Positions 59,956-64,000 of a stretch of DNA of 64,000 nucleotides are shown here, piece by piece. The stretch spans positions 1 to 64,000 of the forward strand of contig JAPUEI010000050.1 in assembly GCA_027492675.1 (NCBI GenBank). The letters run 5' to 3'. This DNA is from Propionibacteriaceae bacterium (GTDB lineage: Bacteria; Actinomycetota; Actinomycetes; Propionibacteriales; Propionibacteriaceae). Both the position numbers and the translations under genes were made by a program. Position 1 is the first letter of the stretch, and each line of letters begins with the position of its first letter. The notes below the pieces were generated by a model. That model saw only the letters and a list, made by a program, of their open reading frames with translations, did no database searches and was not told where the DNA came from.

Positions 59956-61235
59956 GGCGACAGATCGGGTGGCTGGTCGCCGCCACGACGTCTGTGGTCG
60001 CCCTCGCTTTCGTGATCCCGCTGATCTTCCTCATCCAGACGCTGGCGCGCGGCACCGCCATGGCCAAGGCTGAGTCGGAGGCACAGGGCGCGGAACTGCT
60101 CGTGACGTACCTGCACGATGACCCGCGCTTCCCCCAGCTGGTGGCCGCGCTCGACGCCCGCTCCATGCCGGCCACGTCGGTCGTCACACCGACGGGCCAG
60201 GTGTACGGATCGCCGATCTCCCTCGACGACGACGATGTCGTCCGAGGTCGCGCCGGGAAACCGTACGAGGACAACAACCGCGAGTCCGGCGGTGTCGTCG
60301 TCCAGTCCGTCCTCGTCGAGGGCGTCGGCACGTACGTCATCATCGCCAAGGTCAGCGTTGACCAACTCAACAAGGGCGTCCGGGACGCCTGGCTCACCGC
60401 CTCGGGGATCGGTATCGGCCTCACGGTGATCTCCGTGATCGCGGCCTACCGCGTCGTGGCCCGCATGAGTGGACCTCTCCGCGAGGTCGCCTCGGTCGCC
60501 CACCAGCTGCGCAGCGGCAACCTGGCCGCGAGGGCGCAGCCAGAGGGCACCGACGAGACCCGCGAGTTGGCGGAGGCGCTCAACGGCCTGGCCGATCGGA
60601 TCACCGAACTGCTCGCCGCCGAGCGCGCGGCCGTGGGCGAGATGGCCCATCGCTTGCGGACACCCATCACCGCGCTGCGGCTCGACGCCGAGGCTGTCTC
60701 CGATCCGGAGCTGGCGGCCCGTCTGAACGAGCACATCGTCGAGGTTCAGCGTTCCGTGGACGTCATCGTGAAAGAGGCGCGCCGAGGGGTGCGCGACGAT
60801 CTGACCCTCGCGTGCGACGCGGCGGCGGTGGTCCGCGACCGGTTGGCCTTCTGGAGCGCCCTCGCCGAGGACCAAGGCCGCCCGTTCTGGCAGAAGGTTC
60901 CCGACGGCCAGGTGCAGGTGGCGATGCCGTCCTCGGACCTCGTCGACCTCGTGGACATCTGCGTGGACAACGTGTTCGCGCACACCGAGGAGGGCGTCGC
61001 TTTCGGGGTGACGCTCGTCGACGGTACGGACCGGGCTGTGCTCGTCGTCGCGGACGAGGGGCCGGGTTTCGGCGCACCGCACGAGGTCGTAGACGAGGCG
61101 GATGTCGTCGGACGCACGGGCCTGGGACTGCAGATCGTCGAGAAGCTGGTCACCGGCTTCGGGGGCACGGTGACCAAGAGCCCCCCGGACGAGCACGGAG
61201 CGACGATCACCGTGTCGCTGCGCAAGCCCGCCTGA
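59952..61235 (+). CDS. Sensor histidine kinase, CseC-like
   Basis: 427 residues. Membrane helices at about 8-30 and 148-168 flank an extracytoplasmic sensor (about 31-147). HAMP at 169-222, HisKA with phosphorylated His 233 in GEMAHRLRTPITALR, and HATPase_c with DNVFAHT (N box), ADEGPGF and GLGLQIVEKLV. The His motif HRLRTP replaces the usual HELRTP, a variant frequent in actinobacterial CseC-like kinases. Coupled to the regulator by GTGA. Sensor ligand unknown. Confidence 0.9.
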   Translation: MRRQIGWLVAATTSVVALAFVIPLIFLIQTLARGTAMAKAESEAQGAELLVTYLHDDPRFPQLVAALDARSMPATSVVTPTGQVYGSPISLDDDDVVRGRAGKPYEDNNRESGGVVVQSVLVEGVGTYVIIAKVSVDQLNKGVRDAWLTASGIGIGLTVISVIAAYRVVARMSGPLREVASVAHQLRSGNLAARAQPEGTDETRELAEALNGLADRITELLAAERAAVGEMAHRLRTPITALRLDAEAVSDPELAARLNEHIVEVQRSVDVIVKEARRGVRDDLTLACDAAAVVRDRLAFWSALAEDQGRPFWQKVPDGQVQVAMPSSDLVDLVDICVDNVFAHTEEGVAFGVTLVDGTDRAVLVVADEGPGFGAPHEVVDEADVVGRTGLGLQIVEKLVTGFGGTVTKSPPDEHGATITVSLRKPA

Positions 61236-61238
61236 GGA

Positions 61239-61814
61239 TCAGCCCCGGAACGTACCGGTGAGCACGCCGTGCGCGATGACGTGCTTCGCGCTCGCCTCGA
61301 TCACGGCGGCCAGCGAGTCGCCCGGCGGGACGATGTCGAGGGCGAACAGGTGCACGTCGTACCGGTGCTCGCCGTGCCCGGGAAGCCCGTGCGGACCCGA
61401 GTACGAGCGGCCGCCGAGCACCCGTACGCCGGGAGCTTCCTTGCGGCGGTTCAGTTCGCCCTCGGAGACGGTGCGCAGCGTCGGGTCGAGCACCACGGCG
61501 ACGTGGATCGGCGGCTCCTTCGTGGGAGCGTCCGTGTCCTCCATCACGACCAGGATCGCCTTCGTGGCGACCGGGGGTCGGGTCCAGGCCAGCTGCGGGG
61601 AGACGTTGTCGCCACCGGCGCCCTTGGCCAGGTGCCGCGACGGGATCGGGCCGCCGGCGCGGAACGACGTGCTGGTCAGCGTGACGCGGGCGGACCCGGT
61701 CTGCACGAGCTCCGGGCGACGCGCGATGCTGCGGTCCTCACCGGCCCGGCGTCCGCGCAGTGCCAGACCGACCGGGGTGAGCAGCAGCCTTCCGACCGGA
61801 AGAAGAGGGTTCAT
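61239..61814 (-). CDS. YbhB/YbcL (PEBP, Raf kinase inhibitor-like) protein
   Basis: 191 residues. The PEBP pattern is present: VSPQLAWTRPPVATKAILVVMEDTDAPT (about 78-105) with the DxDAP ligand loop, PPIHVAVVLD and YSGPHGLPGHGEHRYDVHLFAL. The N-terminal about 40 residues (MNPLLPVGRLLLTPVGLALRG) are extra and slightly hydrophobic. Bacterial members are of unknown function, possibly phospholipid or inhibitor proteins. ATG 61814 with GAGGTGCTCG upstream. Convergent with the kinase gene, 3 bp apart. Confidence 0.88.
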   Translation of the reverse strand: MNPLLPVGRLLLTPVGLALRGRRAGEDRSIARRPELVQTGSARVTLTSTSFRAGGPIPSRHLAKGAGGDNVSPQLAWTRPPVATKAILVVMEDTDAPTKEPPIHVAVVLDPTLRTVSEGELNRRKEAPGVRVLGGRSYSGPHGLPGHGEHRYDVHLFALDIVPPGDSLAAVIEASAKHVIAHGVLTGTFRG

Positions 61815-61878
61815 CGAGCACCTCCGTGCTGGGTGGTCCAGGTAGGCGCCGTGCTGGCGTCATGACGTGCAGAGTTCT

Positions 61879-61907
61879 GTACGGACTCACGCTAGTCCGC
61901 TCCGTAC
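61879..61907 (-). terminator. GTACGGA-TCCGTAC inverted repeat after folD
   Basis: Perfect 7-bp arms GTACGGA and TCCGTAC with a 15-bp spacer, about 70 bp after the folD stop. Weak terminator candidate; the rest of this 161-bp gap shows nothing else. Confidence 0.35.
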
Positions 61908-61975
61908 CCACTGGTGGCCGAGTCCACCCTCCGTCTGCGGCGAGAGCCGCCCCCGGCGTGTGGGTGTGGACGACG

Positions 61976-62827
61976 TCAGGCTGTGGCAGCCCGGCGTTCG
62001 GCGGCCTCGACCGTGTTCTGGAAGAGCATCGCGATGGTGGTCGGACCGACGCCGCCGACGCGGGGGGTGATCCAGCCGGCGACCTCCTCGCACCGCACGT
62101 CGACGTCAGGCAGGAGCTTGCGACCCTCGTACCGGACGCCTCCACCCACGACGACGGCCCCGGGGGAGATGTGCTCGGGCTGCAGGATGCCCGGTACGCC
62201 CGCGGCCGCGACCACGATCGGCGCCCGGCGGGTGTAGCGGTCCCAGTCCGGCACGCCGGTGTGGACGATGGTCACCGCGGCGTTCGCGGTCGGCCGCTTG
62301 AGGCTCATCAGCATCGAGAGGGGTCGGCCGAGGGTGAAGCCCCGCCCCAGCACGACGATCTCGCGGCCCGCGACAGGGATCTCGTAGAAGGCCAGCAGCC
62401 TTTCGATCCCCGCCGGCGTGCAGGGCAACGGACCCGGCATCCCCAACGCCAGCCGCCCCATGTTCATCGGGTGGGCCCCGTCAGCGTCCTTGTCGGGGTC
62501 GAGCTCGGCCAGCGCCGCCTCGTAGTCCAGCGACGCCGGGATCGGGTGCTGGATGAGGACCGCATCGATCTCGGAGTCGGCGTTGAAGTCGCGGATCACG
62601 GCCAGAAGGTCGGCCTGCGTCGCGTCGTCGCCCAGATGTACGTGGCGGCCGCCGAAGCCGAGCCCCGCGGCCCGTTCCTGCTTCATGCGGATGTAGCCCG
62701 CCGACGACGGGTCACTGCCCACGAGCAGCGTGCCCAGGCCCGGGTTGTGCCCGGCGGCCCGAAGGGCTGCCACCCGAGGCTCGAGATCGGCGAACACGGC
62801 ATCGGCGACGGGCTTGCCCGGCATCAT
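61976..62827 (-). CDS. folD: Methylenetetrahydrofolate dehydrogenase/cyclohydrolase FolD
   Basis: 283 residues. Catalytic Tyr/Lys in SAGYIRMKQERAAGLG (about 46-61), QHPIP where most FolD proteins have QLPLP, PCTPAG, the NADP fold GRGFTLGRPLSMLM and the end RVGGVGPTTIAML. Interconverts methylene-, methenyl- and formyl-tetrahydrofolate. The start is uncertain: ATG 62827 or 62824 gives family length, no ribosome site is seen, and the leader may be very short. It follows a TetR gene by 35 bp in the same direction. The QHPIP variant may alter substrate handling. Confidence 0.92.
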   Translation of the reverse strand: MMPGKPVADAVFADLEPRVAALRAAGHNPGLGTLLVGSDPSSAGYIRMKQERAAGLGFGGRHVHLGDDATQADLLAVIRDFNADSEIDAVLIQHPIPASLDYEAALAELDPDKDADGAHPMNMGRLALGMPGPLPCTPAGIERLLAFYEIPVAGREIVVLGRGFTLGRPLSMLMSLKRPTANAAVTIVHTGVPDWDRYTRRAPIVVAAAGVPGILQPEHISPGAVVVGGGVRYEGRKLLPDVDVRCEEVAGWITPRVGGVGPTTIAMLFQNTVEAAERRAATA

Positions 62828-62862
62828 CACAGCGACCACAGCCCGTACCGTACAGGCCTTCG

Positions 62863-63432
62863 TCAGTCGAGTGGTCCGCACAGTCCGTGGAGGAACACGT
62901 TGAGCAGCTCTTCCACGGTGTGCGGGTCGGGCGGCGTCGAGGTGCTGCCCGGCATGCCGAAGAAGGGATACGCGATGCCGAGCAGGAACCACACCCACAG
63001 CTCAGGATCGGCTGTACGGAACTCGCCCGCGGCCGCGCCGTCGGTGAAGATCCTCTGCATCGGCAAGACGAAGCGGTCGGTGTACTCCTGGTCGAAGCGC
63101 TCGCGGTCCGTCGGTTCGAGGCGGTCCAGGTAGTGCAGCGCCAGTCGGAGAATGGCTCGCTGTTCCCCGCGGACCTCGAACAGACCCCGTACGATCCGGC
63201 GGACCTGGTCCTCGTACGTCCCGCCTTCGGCGACGGCCGTCTCGAGCACGTGCGCGTTCTCGTGGAGGTAGCCGTTGACGACCGAGTAGAGCAGCTGGGC
63301 CTTGCTGCCGAAGTGGTAGTAGAGCGCCGCCTTGGTGATGCCGCAGCCATCGGAGATCTCTCGCATGGCGACCGCGTCGTAGCCCCTCTCGACGAACATC
63401 CCCGTGGCCGTCTCGATGATGCGTTCTCGCAT
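62863..63432 (-). CDS. TetR family regulator (paralogue 1)
   Basis: 189 residues from ATG 63432, where GGAGGTAGGC is a clear ribosome site; the frame continues to 63507 but without one. Helix-turn-helix: RERIIETATGMFVERGYDAVAMREISDGCGITKAALYYHFGSKAQLLYSV. The ligand domain (VRRIVRGLFEVRGEQRAILRLALHYLDRLEP, GEFRTADPELWVWFLLGIAYPFFGMPG) is plainly similar to that of the adjacent regulator at 63517. Upstream of folD on the same strand, but a regulatory link is unproven. Confidence 0.9.
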   Translation of the reverse strand: MRERIIETATGMFVERGYDAVAMREISDGCGITKAALYYHFGSKAQLLYSVVNGYLHENAHVLETAVAEGGTYEDQVRRIVRGLFEVRGEQRAILRLALHYLDRLEPTDRERFDQEYTDRFVLPMQRIFTDGAAAGEFRTADPELWVWFLLGIAYPFFGMPGSTSTPPDPHTVEELLNVFLHGLCGPLD

Positions 63433-63516
63433 GCCTACCTCCGACTCTCGTTCGCCTTTGAACTTCTGGTCGCCGGTCGTGCGCAGCGGGATCCCCACGG
63501 TACTCATACGCCGCGG

Positions 63517-64000
63517 TCAGCTCCGCTCGGCCACTCCGTTGAGGAGTACATCAAGGATCGACTCGATCGTCTCATCGGTCGTCTCCGGGACCGGTCCTCC
63601 GGGGGGACCGAAGAAGGGGTAGACCATGCCGAGTATCACCCAGCCGATGAAGGTCGGGTCGACCGTGCGGAACTCGCCAGCCGCCTCGCCTTCGAGGAAG
63701 ATCTGCTGGACCGGGCCCAGGAAGCGTGCCGAGTAGTCCTTCCGGAAGGCGGCCCTGCCCTCGGGTCCGAGATTGCTCAGGTCGTGCATCGCGACGCGGA
63801 GGATGGCACGCGCCTCGGCGGGCTGGTGCGAGAGCCCGCGAACCAGGTGTCGGACCTGATCCGTGCTGGATCCGCCCGCGGCTACCGCTGACTCGACGAT
63901 CGTGGCGATCGAATCGAGGTACTCGTAAACGATCGCATGGAGGATCTCGGCCTTGTTGGTGAAGTGGTAGTACAACGCTGCCTTGGTGATGCCGCAGGCT
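63517..64000 (-). CDS. TetR family regulator (paralogue 2), 5' part outside window
   Basis: The 161 visible residues start inside the helix-turn-helix (ACGITKAALYYHFTNKAEILHAIVYEYL) and run to the stop at 63517. The ligand domain (VRHLVRGLSHQPAEARAILRVAMHDLSNLGPEG, GEFRTVDPTFIGWVILGMVYPFFGPPG) aligns over its whole length with paralogue 1, including the hallmark GEFRT and YPFFGxPG. The start lies beyond the right edge. A tandem duplication is the simplest explanation. Target unknown. Confidence 0.9.
   Translation of the reverse strand, partial: ACGITKAALYYHFTNKAEILHAIVYEYLDSIATIVESAVAAGGSSTDQVRHLVRGLSHQPAEARAILRVAMHDLSNLGPEGRAAFRKDYSARFLGPVQQIFLEGEAAGEFRTVDPTFIGWVILGMVYPFFGPPGGPVPETTDETIESILDVLLNGVAERS

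Overview
The window is high-GC DNA with dense, often overlapping genes (ATGA, GTGA and TGATG junctions), frequent GTG starts and occasional leaderless-looking starts, which is typical of an actinobacterial chromosome. The gene set (methylmalonyl-CoA mutase, inositol degradation genes, a dlt operon, a three-part copper nitrite reductase, many OmpR-type two-component genes) would suit the Nocardioidaceae or Propionibacteriales. That placement is inference. No rRNA, tRNA, CRISPR, prophage or intact insertion sequence was seen.

Layout. 1-5.6 kb: a polyprenyl-phosphate sugar synthase (cut by the left edge), a GT39-type membrane glycosyltransferase and a PhoP/PhoR-like pair with PhoP-type direct-repeat boxes, then DoxX. 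5.9-9.7 kb: small hypothetical, nitroreductase, GH2 beta-mannosidase. 10.3-15.3 kb: mutA-mutB-meaB. 15.8-21.3 kb: IolE-like isomerase, HAD phosphatase with a frameshifted MFS exporter, phosphoribosyltransferase, CBS protein, cystathionine gamma-synthase. 21.5-26.8 kb: a nitrogen-oxide island with a Cys-type HTH regulator, a palindromic operator, hemerythrin, NnrS-like protein, NirK-type fusion and a DUF2249 protein. 26.9-29.4 kb: hypothetical, a lower-GC S41 lipoprotein, a methyltransferase. 29.4-33.9 kb: dltA-dltB-dltC-dltD plus a DltX-like microprotein. 33.9-40.1 kb: an AbiEi/DUF559-like protein, a 1142-residue unrecognised protein, a secreted esterase, cytidine deaminase. 40.3-47.2 kb: GlgX-type debranching enzyme, MerR, ECF sigma with a membrane partner, mmsA and a GntR regulator. 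47.8-53 kb: TetR plus ABC exporter, a Cys-rich 56-residue protein, a C26 hydrolase, iolB. 53-64 kb: DUF1801, a degenerate GH13 protein, a Ser-less alpha/beta-hydrolase fold, RhaM, an ABC exporter, a second two-component system, PEBP, folD and two tandem TetR paralogues.

The least expected content is in the gaps between genes. At least nine intergenic loci carry clusters of short repeats with a fixed geometry: usually four units, either two direct followed by two inverted copies with exact pair spacing (19 bp for 11-bp units, 51 bp for 17-bp units), or four same-way copies at a 22-bp period. The same unit recurs at two distant loci with identical spacing while the DNA between units differs. 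One 22-bp locus has grown to about 20 units. I know of no description of such a tetrad architecture and treat it as the main candidate for a new system. A second genome-wide feature is a synonymous-codon bias that creates GTAC.

Regulatory logic readable from sequence: PhoP-like boxes precede both the response regulator and the GT39 gene. One 14-bp palindrome links the GntR/mmsA divergent region with the iolB promoter 5.7 kb away. A perfect operator sits between the HTH regulator and the hemerythrin-nirK operon. A double operator covers the promoter and start of the TetR-ABC operon. A hairpin that includes the dltB stop codon separates dltAB from dltCDX.
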